Shown piece by piece: positions 43,065-51,166 of a stretch of 64,000 nt of DNA. The notes beneath the pieces are model-generated. The model did no database searches. It saw only the letters and a program-made list of their open reading frames with translations, and had not been told where the DNA came from. Origin of the DNA: Microvirga antarctica (GTDB taxonomy: Bacteria; Pseudomonadota; Alphaproteobacteria; Rhizobiales; Beijerinckiaceae); assembly GCF_017921815.1 (NCBI RefSeq), contig NZ_JAGEMM010000002.1, positions 310,001-374,000 on the forward strand. The letters are read 5' to 3'. How positions within the stretch are numbered: the stretch's first letter is position 1; each line of letters begins with the position of its first letter. The position numbers were made by a program, and so were the translations under genes.

Positions 43065-44795
43065 TCAGGTGGCGTCGGCTTCGCCGCGAATGCGGTCCAG
43101 CGTCGGAACCAGCGACAGCAATTCGCGTGTGTAGGGGTGCTGCGGGGATTCGAAGAGCGTCTCGGCCGCCGCTTCCTCGACGAGCTTCCCGCTTTTCATG
43201 ACGGCGATGCGGTCGCACATCTGGCGAACCACCGCGAGGTCGTGGCTGATCAGCAGGAGGGTGAGGCCGGTGGCGTCGCGCAGGTCCTTCAAGAGGTTCA
43301 GGATCTGGGCCTGGACCGAGACATCGAGGGACGAGGTCGGCTCATCGCACACGATCAGCCTCGGACGCGCACCGAGGGCTCGGGCGATCGAGAGGCGCTG
43401 GCGTTGTCCGCCCGAGAAGGCATGTGCATAACGCCCTGCCGAATCCGCATCGAGACCGACGGCTTCGATCAACTGCGCCACATCGGCTTCGGCCTCGGCG
43501 CGGCTCGGCGCCAGTTTGTAGAACAGGATCGGCTCGGCCAGGATGGAGCCGATGCGGATGCGGCTGTTGAGCGATGAATAGGGATCCTGAAAGATCATCT
43601 GGATCGCCTGCCGGACCGGACCGGTCCGCCTTATGGCGCCGTCCCCGGCGATGGGCTTGCCCTGATACAGGACCTGTCCGGATGTGGGCTTGACGAGGCC
43701 CGCCACCACATTGGCGATCGTCGTCTTGCCGCACCCGGATTCCCCCACAAGGCCGAACACCTCGCCGCTGCGGACGGTGAAACTCACATCGTCGACGGCG
43801 CGGAAGCGGTGGCCTTTGGAGCCCGGCAGCAGCCCGCTGGTCACGTAGTCGACGCACAGATTGCGAACCGACAGGATCTCGGATCCATCCACCGTCTCGA
43901 CCTCGCGAAAGGCCTTGGTGCGGATGGCCTCGCGGGCATCGGCGGCGCGGCCCTTGGCCTCCTCGCCGACGACGGGGAAGCGATCGAGCCGCATATCGAT
44001 CCGCGGCACCGCGCCGATCAGCGCTTTGGCGTAATCGGCCTTCGGACGCCGGAGAACCTCTGCCGTGGTTCCGCTCTCGACGATGAGGCCGCGATGCATG
44101 ATCGTGACGCGATCGGCGATCTGGGCGACCACGCCCATATTGTGCGTGACGAGCAGAATGCCGATGCGACGGTTGTCGGCCAGGTCGCGCAGAAGCTTGA
44201 GGATCTGCGCCTGCACCGACACGTCGAGCGCTGTCGTCGGTTCGTCCGCGACGACCAGTGCGGGATCGCATGACAGGGCCGCCGCGATGACGACCCGCTG
44301 GCGCTGGCCACCCGACAATTGATGCGGATAGGCCTTCAGCCGCCGTTCGGGCTCGGGAATGCCGACGGACCGCATCAGCTCCAAGGCGCGCTGGCGTGCG
44401 GCGGCTTTGTCGAGCTTGAGATGCGCGCGCAGGGTCTCGGTGAGCTGACTTTCCACCGTGAAGAGCGGGTTGAGGCTCGTCATCGGATCCTGAAACACCG
44501 CCCCCACATCGCGGCCGAGGATGACCCCGTCTGCGGAGCCGCTCGCGGGATCGAGCTTCTTGCCGGCTATGTGGATCGAGCCCGCGGCGATGCGGCCCGG
44601 CTTCTCGAGAAGCCCCATGACCGCATTGCCGATGGTGGTCTTGCCGGCGCCGGATTCGCCGACGAGCGCATGGATCTCGCCGGGTTGAATGATCAGCGAG
44701 GCATTCTCGACAGCGGTAAAAAGACCGCCATTGGCGAGGGGATATTCAACGCGCAGGCCGTCGATGGCGAGGGCGGGCGGGGCGCGATCGGTCAT
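43065..44795 (-). CDS. Dipeptide/oligopeptide-type ABC transporter, fused double ATPase (DppD-DppF-like)
   Basis: This 576-residue protein holds two complete ABC ATPases. The first has GESGAGKTTIGN, LSGGQRQRVVIAAAL and LVVADEPTTALDVS; the second has GESGCGKTTIAN, FSGGQRQRLSIARAL and LIVCDEPTSSLDVS. Each ends with the oligopeptide-type C-terminal tail near VPRIDMRLDRFP and LVPTLDRIR. Such fused proteins replace the DppD/DppF pair and power import through DppB/DppC-like permeases. The ATG at 44795 overlaps the DppC-like stop by four bases. With the substrate-binding protein and permeases upstream, and an amidohydrolase directly downstream, the cargo is probably that enzyme's substrate rather than a peptide. 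Confidence 0.93.
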   Translation of the reverse strand: MTDRAPPALAIDGLRVEYPLANGGLFTAVENASLIIQPGEIHALVGESGAGKTTIGNAVMGLLEKPGRIAAGSIHIAGKKLDPASGSADGVILGRDVGAVFQDPMTSLNPLFTVESQLTETLRAHLKLDKAAARQRALELMRSVGIPEPERRLKAYPHQLSGGQRQRVVIAAALSCDPALVVADEPTTALDVSVQAQILKLLRDLADNRRIGILLVTHNMGVVAQIADRVTIMHRGLIVESGTTAEVLRRPKADYAKALIGAVPRIDMRLDRFPVVGEEAKGRAADAREAIRTKAFREVETVDGSEILSVRNLCVDYVTSGLLPGSKGHRFRAVDDVSFTVRSGEVFGLVGESGCGKTTIANVVAGLVKPTSGQVLYQGKPIAGDGAIRRTGPVRQAIQMIFQDPYSSLNSRIRIGSILAEPILFYKLAPSRAEAEADVAQLIEAVGLDADSAGRYAHAFSGGQRQRLSIARALGARPRLIVCDEPTSSLDVSVQAQILNLLKDLRDATGLTLLLISHDLAVVRQMCDRIAVMKSGKLVEEAAAETLFESPQHPYTRELLSLVPTLDRIRGEADAT

Positions 44796-45703
44796 CGTTT
44801 CACCCGCAGTTTGGGATTGAAGCGATCGCGCAGCCAGTCGCCCACCACGTTGACGGCCAGGACGAGAAGCACGAGCACGAGCGCCGGAAAGAGCGCGATC
44901 CACCAGATTCCCGAGAAGACGAATTCATTGCCGATGCGGATCAGGGTGCCGAGCGACGGGTAGGTCGGCGGCATGCCGACGCCGAGGAACGAGAGCGTCG
45001 CTTCCGTCAGGATGGCGCCCGCCAGATTGATCGTGGCGATCACCAGCACCGGTCCCATCACGTTGGGCAGGATGTGGCGCAGCATGATGCGGCGGGACGG
45101 CAATCCGATGACCTTGACGGCTTTCACGTAGTCCTTCGCCGTCTCCACCATCGTGGCGGCGCGCACGGTGCGGGCATATTGCACCCATTCGTGGATGGAG
45201 ATGGCGCAGATCAGGATGACAGGGGCCCATTGCGCCGTGGCGGCCTGCGGAAACAGCGCCCGCGCGATGCCGCTCACGAGCAGCGCCAGCAGGATCGTCG
45301 GGAAGCTCAGGATCACGTCGCCGATCCGCATGATGAGTGCATCGACCTTGCCGCCAAAATAGCCCGCGACGAGACCGAGGAACACACCGATCGATGCGGC
45401 CAGCAGCACCGCGCCGCCGCCGATGGCAATCGACACGCGCGCGCCGTACATCATGGCCGAGAGCAGGTCGCGACCCTGGTTGTCGGTGCCCAGCAGGAAG
45501 CGAGCGTCGCCATCGGCCGTGAAGGCGGGCGGGATCTCGGCGTTGATCAGGTCGAAGGTCGACAGATCGGTCGGGTCATAGGGCGCGAGCCAGCCGGCAA
45601 ACAGCGCGCAGCCGATGATGACGAGCGCCAGGAGTGCGGCGAGCATCACCGATATCGGCGCTCCGATGCGGTGGCGCAGACCGGGAGACGCGAGGGTGTT
45701 CAT
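44792..45703 (-). CDS. ABC transporter permease, DppC/OppC type
   Basis: This 303-residue inner-membrane protein has six predicted helices, the first near residues 17-40 (VMLAALLALVIIGCALFAGWL). The OppC/DppC N-terminal signature is seen as FLLGTDNQGRDLLSAMMYGARVS (read by GTDNQGRDLLS). The EAA loop is VKAVKVIGLPSRRIMLRHILPNV, here by IGLPSRRIMLRHILPN. The start MNTLASPG at 45703 overlaps the DppB-like stop (ATGA), and the stop overlaps the ATPase start in the same way, so the three genes are tightly coupled. It forms the translocation pore with the DppB-like permease. Confidence 0.93.
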   Translation of the reverse strand: MNTLASPGLRHRIGAPISVMLAALLALVIIGCALFAGWLAPYDPTDLSTFDLINAEIPPAFTADGDARFLLGTDNQGRDLLSAMMYGARVSIAIGGGAVLLAASIGVFLGLVAGYFGGKVDALIMRIGDVILSFPTILLALLVSGIARALFPQAATAQWAPVILICAISIHEWVQYARTVRAATMVETAKDYVKAVKVIGLPSRRIMLRHILPNVMGPVLVIATINLAGAILTEATLSFLGVGMPPTYPSLGTLIRIGNEFVFSGIWWIALFPALVLVLLVLAVNVVGDWLRDRFNPKLRVKR

Positions 45704-46671
45704 GCGGACCTCGCGCGCAGGCGGGGATCGACGACCGCATAGAGCACGTCGACGATCGTGTTGATGATGACGAAGAGAAGGCCGACGAAGAGCAGGTAGG
45801 CGGCCATCACGGGGATATCGACGAAGCTCACCGCCTGGATGAAGAGCAGTCCCATTCCGGGCCATTGGAAGACCGTCTCGGTGACGATCGCAAACGCGAT
45901 GAGCGATCCGATCTGGAGACCGGTCACGGTGATGACCGGCATCAGGGCATTGCGCAGCGCCAGATGGAAATGGATGTAGCGCGTCGGCAATCCCCGCGCC
46001 CGTGCGAAGCGGATGTAGTCCGTCGACAGCACGTCGATCATCTCCGAGCGCACCAGCCGCATGATCAGGGTGAGCTGGTAGAGCGCGAGCGTGATGCCCG
46101 GCAGGATCAGCGACTTGATCCCGCTCCAGGTGAGAAAGCCGGTCGACCACCAGCCGAGATCGACGACCTGTCCTCTCCCGAAGGAGGGCAGCCATCCGAG
46201 CGTGACGGCGAAGACGAGGATCAGCACGATGCCGGTGACGAAGGTGGGCGTCGAGATGCCGATGAGCGAGATCGCCTGGACGAGGCGCGCGGTTGCGCCG
46301 TTGGGCCGCAACGCGCACAGGACGCCGAGCGGGATCCCGAGGGCAAGCGACAGGAAGGTCGCGACGATCACCAGTTCCATCGTGGCCGGCAGGCGCTCCG
46401 CGATCAACTGTGTCACGGGCCGCTGGTTGCGATAGCTGATGCCGAGATCGCCCGACAGGGTGCGCTTGAGAAACCGGCCGTACTGGGTGACGATCGATTG
46501 ATCGAGCCCGAGGGATTGGCGCAATTCCTCCTTCTCGGCGATGGAGGCGTTCTCGCGCGCCATGGTGGCGACCGGATCGCCGACATAGCGAAACATCACG
46601 AACGACACGGCCGAGACCACAAGCATCACGAGGGCTGCCTGGCCGAGCCGTGAGAGAAGAACTTTGAACAT
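45700..46671 (-). CDS. ABC transporter permease, DppB/OppB type
   Basis: This 323-residue inner-membrane protein begins MFKVLLSRLGQAALVMLVVSAVSF, the usual first helix of DppB-type permeases. RYVGDPVATM, the LGLDQSIVTQYGRFLKRTLSGDLGIS block (by LGLDQSIVTQY and SGDLGISYR) and the EAA loop FARARGLPTRYIHFHLALRNALMPVIT (by ARGLPTRYIHFHLALRN) identify it. The ATG at 46671 is preferred to a GTG at 46680 because AGGTGAG sits just ahead of it. It partners the DppC-like protein. A hairpin lies between the substrate-binding-protein gene and this start. Confidence 0.93.
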   Translation of the reverse strand: MFKVLLSRLGQAALVMLVVSAVSFVMFRYVGDPVATMARENASIAEKEELRQSLGLDQSIVTQYGRFLKRTLSGDLGISYRNQRPVTQLIAERLPATMELVIVATFLSLALGIPLGVLCALRPNGATARLVQAISLIGISTPTFVTGIVLILVFAVTLGWLPSFGRGQVVDLGWWSTGFLTWSGIKSLILPGITLALYQLTLIMRLVRSEMIDVLSTDYIRFARARGLPTRYIHFHLALRNALMPVITVTGLQIGSLIAFAIVTETVFQWPGMGLLFIQAVSFVDIPVMAAYLLFVGLLFVIINTIVDVLYAVVDPRLRARSA

Positions 46672-46682
46672 GGTTCTCACCT

Positions 46683-46711
46683 GCGGCCCGCCTCGTCATG
46701 AAGCGGGCCGC
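46683..46711 (-). promoter_or_regulatory. Intercistronic hairpin after the substrate-binding-protein gene
   Basis: GCGGCCCGC (46683-46691) and GCGGGCCGC (46703-46711) pair perfectly around 11 nt, in the 58-bp gap between the binding-protein stop and the DppB-like start. No T-run follows. Such hairpins often protect the binding-protein mRNA and so give more binding protein than membrane components. Confidence 0.55.
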
Positions 46712-46729
46712 GTCTTTCCCGAAGCGGGT

Positions 46730-48298
46730 CTATTTGACGGTCGCGAACCAGAGACGGACGTATTCGTCCGGGAACTGGGGCACGTCGATGTTGTCGCGCG
46801 CCGCCCATGCCAGCGGCTGCTGGTGAAGCGGGATATAGGCGACGTCGTCATGCGCGACCTTCAGCGCCTCGACCAGCATGGCGCGGCGCTTCGGCTCGTC
46901 GAGCTCGGAGGCCGCCTGACGGGTCAGGGCTTCGATGCGGGCGTTCTCATAGGTGCTGGAGTTCGAGCCGCCATAGCCGTCCTTCTGCGCCGTCAGCAGG
47001 GCCGACAGCACGCTGAAGCCGTCCATGGGCGGGAGTGTCGCCCAGCCGACCATCGACACGTCGAACTCGCCGCGATCCTGGCGCGGAAAATAGGTCGCGC
47101 GCGACTCGGTCTGCAGGTCGGCCTGGATGCCCGCCCGCGTCCACATGGCGGCCAGCGCCACGCAGGTCTGCTCGTCGTTGATGTAGCGGTCGTTCGGGCA
47201 GTTGAGCTTCACCTTGAAGCCGTTGGGATAACCCGCCTCCGCCAGCAGAGCCTTCGCCTTGGCGCCGTCATAGGCCAGAACCGTGTCGTTCTCCTTGGCA
47301 TAGCCGGGCACCGGGGGCGCCACGAGGGTGCCGGTGTTGCGGGACTTGTCGCGCATCACGCGCTTCTTGATCGTCTCCATGTCGATCGCATGCCACATTG
47401 CCTGGCGGACCTTGGGGTCGAGCAGCGGGTTCTTCTGACCCGGCATCGCCTTCAATTCGGGGCGGAAGTTGAGCGACAGCATGATGAGGCGCAACGACGG
47501 CTCCTCGATCACCTTGAAGCCCGGGGCATTGCCGATGCGCGCCAGATCCTGCAGGGGCGCCGGCGCGATGAGGTCGAGTTCGCCGGACAGAAGCGCCGCG
47601 ACGCGGGTGGCGTCGGACTTGACCGGCTTGAACTCGATCCGCGTCAGGTTGTGCTGCGGCTTATCCCACCAATCGGGATTGACGACGAAATTCGTGCCCG
47701 AATCCGGCTTGTAGGATTCGACCTTGAACGGGCCGGTGCCGATGGCGGTGGTCGAGGCTGCGGTGGTGACGCCGGTGGCGATGTTGCCCGGCTTCAGGGC
47801 GCCGTTGGCCTCCATCCACTCCTTGTCGAGGATGTAGACGCCCGCGAGATCGTTGAGCAGAAGCGGGTAGGGGCCCTTGGTGACGATGTCGACCGTGAAG
47901 TCATCCACCTTTTCGGCGCGCAGCACGTTCGCGATGTTGCCCCGCGCCCGCGCGCCGGGGTCGAGCAAGCGGGCGAAGGACGCCACCACATCGTCGGCCG
48001 TAAACGGATTGCCGTTGTGGAATTTCACGTTGCGACGCAGTTCGAAGCGCCACGTGTCCGGCTTAACGTTCTTCCAACTCACCGCAAGTGCCGGCTCGAG
48101 CTCAAGGGTGCGGCCGCGGCGCACCAGAGGGTCGAAGACATGGTGCAGCATGCTCGTCGTGAAGCTTTCCGTGTGAGCATACGGATCGAGCGTCGTGATG
48201 TCGGTCGGCGAAGACCAGCGCAGGGTCTTGGCCTCGGCCGAGAGCCCCATCAGGGCGCCGAGCGCGACGGACAGGGTGGCGGCAAGCTTGATCGTCAT
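46730..48298 (-). CDS. ABC transporter substrate-binding protein, family 5 (peptide/nickel type)
   Basis: This 522-residue protein has a signal peptide (MTIKLAATLSVALGALMGLSAEA). The cluster C (SBP family 5) pattern follows: LRWSSPTDITTLDPYAHTES, the LVRRGRTLELEPALAVSWKN block, FELRRNVKFHNGNPFTADDVVASF (by VKFHNGNPFTADDV) and the late LAYDGAKAKALLAEAGYPNGFKV. No lipobox is seen, so the protein is free in the periplasm. Members bind peptides but also opines, nickel and heterocyclic compounds. The ATG at 48298 has GTGGAGG upstream. It is the first gene of the importer operon; two similar 10-bp sites 22 bp apart lie 35-66 bp before the start. Confidence 0.94.
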   Translation of the reverse strand: MTIKLAATLSVALGALMGLSAEAKTLRWSSPTDITTLDPYAHTESFTTSMLHHVFDPLVRRGRTLELEPALAVSWKNVKPDTWRFELRRNVKFHNGNPFTADDVVASFARLLDPGARARGNIANVLRAEKVDDFTVDIVTKGPYPLLLNDLAGVYILDKEWMEANGALKPGNIATGVTTAASTTAIGTGPFKVESYKPDSGTNFVVNPDWWDKPQHNLTRIEFKPVKSDATRVAALLSGELDLIAPAPLQDLARIGNAPGFKVIEEPSLRLIMLSLNFRPELKAMPGQKNPLLDPKVRQAMWHAIDMETIKKRVMRDKSRNTGTLVAPPVPGYAKENDTVLAYDGAKAKALLAEAGYPNGFKVKLNCPNDRYINDEQTCVALAAMWTRAGIQADLQTESRATYFPRQDRGEFDVSMVGWATLPPMDGFSVLSALLTAQKDGYGGSNSSTYENARIEALTRQAASELDEPKRRAMLVEALKVAHDDVAYIPLHQQPLAWAARDNIDVPQFPDEYVRLWFATVK

Positions 48299-48332
48299 GA
48301 AGAACCTCCACGAGCCTTCTGGTTCGTTGTTA

Positions 48333-48364
48333 TTGGATACAATCAACGCAAAACTTGCATACAG
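48333..48364. promoter_or_regulatory. Putative GntR/FCD operator pair upstream of the importer operon
   Basis: TTGGATACAA (48333-48342) and TTGCATACAG (48355-48364) are near-palindromic, close to TTGTATACAA, and start 22 bp apart, about two helical turns. They lie directly before the binding-protein gene. A third related site is next to the gntR gene. The assignment to the local GntR protein is inference. Confidence 0.5.
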
Positions 48365-48572
48365 AAATTTCGCCGTCAACGCTCCCGCATGCACAATCGG
48401 GCACATTGAGGCGTGATCCAAGCAAGATTCTGCGCGGGCCTCTGCGGCAGTCCAGCCCGGAGAGTATTCCAGAAGTCCCGCCGACCGATAGAGTTGAGCG
48501 CGACTAATCGGGCCTCTTCACGGGTAAATTAGAGCCGGCGCGATATCGTCCATGCACTGTCGCAACTCGATA

Positions 48573-49325
48573 TTACTTTGCGTAATGATCAAGGATCGAC
48601 CGGATGTCGCGATGCCGGTCGGCGGTGGAGGACAGCAGCGCCCGCTCGGTTACGGCGTGGAGATGATGGTCCATGCTGGCGACGGCGCCGGCCCCGTCGC
48701 GCTGTCGCAGGGCCTCGATGATCTGCTCATGCTCGGTCAGGGAGCAATCGGACGAATGCGGCCTGCCGTACAGGGCGAGAATGAGCGAACAGCGCGACAC
48801 CACCTCGTCGACAAACCGCGCCAGCACCGTATTGCCGGAAAGGTCGGCCAGCAGGATATGAAACTCCCCCGCAAGCCGGATCGAGGCGGGCCCGTCGGCA
48901 GGGCTCGCCTTGCGCTCGAGCGCGATGTGCTTTTCGAGCAGGGCGATGTCGCGGTCAGTGACCTTGGCGGCGAGGCGGGTCAACACCTGCCGCTCGAGGC
49001 ACATGCGGGCCTCGAAGATGTCATGCGCCTCGGACAGGCTGGGCTGGGCGATGGCCGCGCCCTTGTTGGGTTGAAGATCAACCAGCCCTTCCGCATGAAG
49101 GCGGGCAAGGGCCGTGCGGACGATGGTCCGGCTGACGCCGAATCGATCGCCGATCACGTCTTCGGTCATCTTGTCGCCCGGCATCAGGGCCTGTTCAATA
49201 ATCGCCCGTCGCAGGCCGAAATAAACCGCATCGCTGCGGGGGATTTTACTGGTCTTGAGCGCATTGAGGGCCATGGGCACCGGGTCCGAGGACGCGAGGA
49301 ACGGTTTCCACCATCTTGCATGCAT
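48573..49325 (-). CDS. GntR-family regulator with FCD ligand-binding domain
   Basis: This protein of about 250 residues has an N-terminal winged helix (YFGLRRAIIEQALMPGDKMTEDVIGDRFGVSRTIVRTALARLHAEGLV, here by its FGVSRTIVRTALARL core) and a C-terminal FCD domain. The FCD domain carries metal-binding-type residues (EARMCLERQVLTRLA, FHILLADLSGN, EHEQIIEALRQRDGAGAVASMDHHL; read by SLTEHEQIIEAL and MDHHLHAV). FCD regulators bind small organic acids or related ligands and control the adjacent catabolic genes. The start is uncertain: ATG 49325 is used here; 49340 and 49274 are alternatives. It sits between the importer operon and the divergent CodA/AtzC-like gene, so it likely controls both. Confidence 0.9.
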   Translation of the reverse strand: MHARWWKPFLASSDPVPMALNALKTSKIPRSDAVYFGLRRAIIEQALMPGDKMTEDVIGDRFGVSRTIVRTALARLHAEGLVDLQPNKGAAIAQPSLSEAHDIFEARMCLERQVLTRLAAKVTDRDIALLEKHIALERKASPADGPASIRLAGEFHILLADLSGNTVLARFVDEVVSRCSLILALYGRPHSSDCSLTEHEQIIEALRQRDGAGAVASMDHHLHAVTERALLSSTADRHRDIRSILDHYAK

Positions 49326-49373
49326 TTCGATCTCGCACAAAAGCCCAATCCGTTCTATGAATTGTGTTCACGG

Positions 49374-49383
49374 CTGTATACGA
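49374..49383. promoter_or_regulatory. Putative GntR/FCD operator between gntR and the divergent amidohydrolase gene
   Basis: CTGTATACGA at 49374-49383 contains the palindromic core TGTATAC and resembles the two sites before the importer operon. It lies in the 129-bp divergent promoter region 49326-49454, well placed to control gntR itself and the plus-strand amidohydrolase. Confidence 0.45.
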
Positions 49384-49454
49384 TAATTGTCCGCCGATAT
49401 GCCAACTTTCGCCGTCGGGCGGCACCGGCATCGCGACAAACAGGGGCATGACAG

Positions 49455-50648
49455 ATGAGCGAAGAGGTCTTCCTGACGAATGTCCGGCCGATGGGTGGCG
49501 ATGCGACGTCGGTCACCATCCGCGACGGGGCCATCGTGGCTTATGGGGACCATGCTCCCGAGGACGCCCGATCGATCGACGGCGACGGGGCGATTCTGAT
49601 CCCCGGCCTGGTGGAGGCGCATACCCACCTCGACAAGACCCTGCTCGGCATGCCCTGGTACCGCAACGATGTGGGCCCCCGGCTTGTGGACAAGATCGAC
49701 AACGAGCGCGCGCAGAAGCGGCTGCTGGGGATTGAGCCGGCCCGCCAGTCCATGCGGCAGGCGTTACTGTCGGCCTCGCTGGGTTCGACGCATATCCGTT
49801 CGCACGTGGATGTGGACACGGATATGGGCCTTGCCGGGATCGAGGGCGTCCTTGAGACGAGCGAGCGCCTGCGCGACATCGTGGACATCGAGGTCGTCGC
49901 CTTCCCGCAGAGCGGCATGCTGATTCGCCCGGGAACCGCGACGTTGATGGAGGAAGCGCTGAAACTCGGGGCGCAGGTCGTCGGTGGCCTCGACCCGTCC
50001 GCCATTGATCGTGATCCGAAGGGGCATCTGGACGTCATCTTCGGCCTCGCCGACCGATACGGCCGCCCGGTCGACATTCATCTCCATGAAACCGGCGAAC
50101 TCGGCGCTTTCTCGATGGAATTGATCATCGAGCGCACCAGAGCGCTGGGCCTGCAGGGCCGCGTGACGATCAGCCATGCGTTCTGCCTCGGGATGCCCGA
50201 GCAGGATCAGGTGGGTCTGCTGATCGACGCTTTGGCAGAGGCGAGGGTGCACATTCTGACCACGGCGCCGTCGTTCAAGGCGGTCCCGCCGGTCAAGCGA
50301 CTGATGGATGCGGGCGTTGTGGTGGCGGCGGGTTCGGACGGCGTGCGCGATACATGGGGGCCCTACGGCAATGCCGACATGCTCGAGCGCGCGGTATTCG
50401 TCGGCTTGCGCAACAATCTTCGCCGCGACGACGAGGTCGCGATGGCGCTTGATACCTGCACGTGGGGCGGAGCGCGGATGATGGGGCTGGAAAACTACGG
50501 TTTGGCACCCGGCTCCCGTGCGGATCTCGTTCTGCTCGACGGCGAAACGCTGGCTGAAGCCATCGTCAGTCGCAGGCCGCGCAAACTGGTCATGAAAGCC
50601 GGCCGGATCGTCGCGCGCGACGGTGCCGCCCTGATGGTCGCGCCCTGA
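49455..50648 (+). CDS. Amidohydrolase, cytosine deaminase / N-isopropylammelide hydrolase-like (CodA/AtzC type)
   Basis: This 397-residue enzyme has the cytosine-deaminase-like metal site complete. PGLVEAHTHLDKTLLG carries HxH, VDIHLHETGELG gives the strand-five His and catalytic Glu, ISHAFCLGMP the strand-six His, and AAGSDGVRDTWGPYGNADM the strand-eight Asp. The HTHLDKT and SDGVRDxWxPYG blocks are specific to the CodA/AtzC group, which deaminates cytosine, creatinine-like or triazine rings, or removes alkylamines. The exact substrate cannot be read from the sequence. It is divergent from the GntR gene and probably works with the importer and the second amidohydrolase across the regulator. 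No signal peptide, so cytoplasmic. Confidence 0.9.
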   Translation: MSEEVFLTNVRPMGGDATSVTIRDGAIVAYGDHAPEDARSIDGDGAILIPGLVEAHTHLDKTLLGMPWYRNDVGPRLVDKIDNERAQKRLLGIEPARQSMRQALLSASLGSTHIRSHVDVDTDMGLAGIEGVLETSERLRDIVDIEVVAFPQSGMLIRPGTATLMEEALKLGAQVVGGLDPSAIDRDPKGHLDVIFGLADRYGRPVDIHLHETGELGAFSMELIIERTRALGLQGRVTISHAFCLGMPEQDQVGLLIDALAEARVHILTTAPSFKAVPPVKRLMDAGVVVAAGSDGVRDTWGPYGNADMLERAVFVGLRNNLRRDDEVAMALDTCTWGGARMMGLENYGLAPGSRADLVLLDGETLAEAIVSRRPRKLVMKAGRIVARDGAALMVAP

Positions 50649-50739
50649 CGTGCCCTGGCGGTGTCTCCCCCGAAGGACGGGCTGTTATGCCCGCCCTGAT
50701 CACCGATGAGATCCGCGCTATTGGGATACGGCTCAACCG

Positions 50740-51024
50740 TCAGAATTTGAACCCTGCACCCACGCCACTGCCGGTCATGACCGGCTGAATGGTGCTCTCA
50801 GCGGGCGCTGGTGTGGACAAGGTGCTGGGCACGCTGACAGGGCGGCGCTGGGTTGCGGCTGCTTTTTCCGCCGAGGCGGAATTGCGTCGCGAATCGGGGC
50901 CGGCCAGCGAGGGCGGCGGCGGGACCGACGTGCGGGGCAGAACGCCCTGCGGAGCCCCGGTGTTGCAGCCGGACAGTGAGAGCGCGATCAGAACGAGAGC
51001 GGGCGGTGCGATCAGCCTGCGCAT
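50740..51024 (-). CDS. Small Pro/Ser/Thr-rich lipoprotein
   Basis: The ATG at 51024, preceded by AAGGATATC, opens 94 residues. A lipoprotein signal follows at once (RRLIAPPALVLIALSLSGC) with lipobox LSGC near residues 17-20. The mature part is short, low in complexity and rich in Pro, Ser, Thr and Ala, with no recognisable domain, and ends SGVGAGFKF. It is probably an outer- or inner-membrane-anchored envelope protein of unknown role. It lies downstream of the Omp25-like gene on the same strand, but a perfect terminator separates the two, so it probably has its own promoter. Confidence 0.65.
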   Translation of the reverse strand: MRRLIAPPALVLIALSLSGCNTGAPQGVLPRTSVPPPPSLAGPDSRRNSASAEKAAATQRRPVSVPSTLSTPAPAESTIQPVMTGSGVGAGFKF

Positions 51025-51120
51025 GGACGATATCCTTCTGGTGCGACGGATTATGGAATTGGAGGGCTCGCCATGTCGAGGCCGGCGCGGGAAAAGCCCT
51101 TGTCGTGCGGACGCCATGAA

Positions 51121-51150
51121 AAAAGGCCCGGTGTTTCCACCGGGCCTTTT
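51121..51150 (-). terminator. Intrinsic terminator of the Omp25-like gene
   Basis: AAAAGGCCCGGTG (51121-51133) and CACCGGGCCTTTT (51138-51150) are perfect 13-bp arms around TTTC. On the minus strand the stem is followed by further T residues from the A-run before 51121. It lies 16 bp after the Omp25-like stop codon. Confidence 0.92.
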
Positions 51151-51166
51151 CGTTGATCGCGAGATC

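Noticed and set aside
46664-48409. Plus-strand open frame of 581 codons opposite the substrate-binding protein
   Set aside because: The minus strand encodes a clear SBP with signal peptide; the plus frame has no domain and the typical antisense composition.
48421-48572. Possible small gene in the gap between gntR and the SBP gene
   Set aside because: No frame with start, ribosome site and sensible composition; the gap looks like promoter sequence only.
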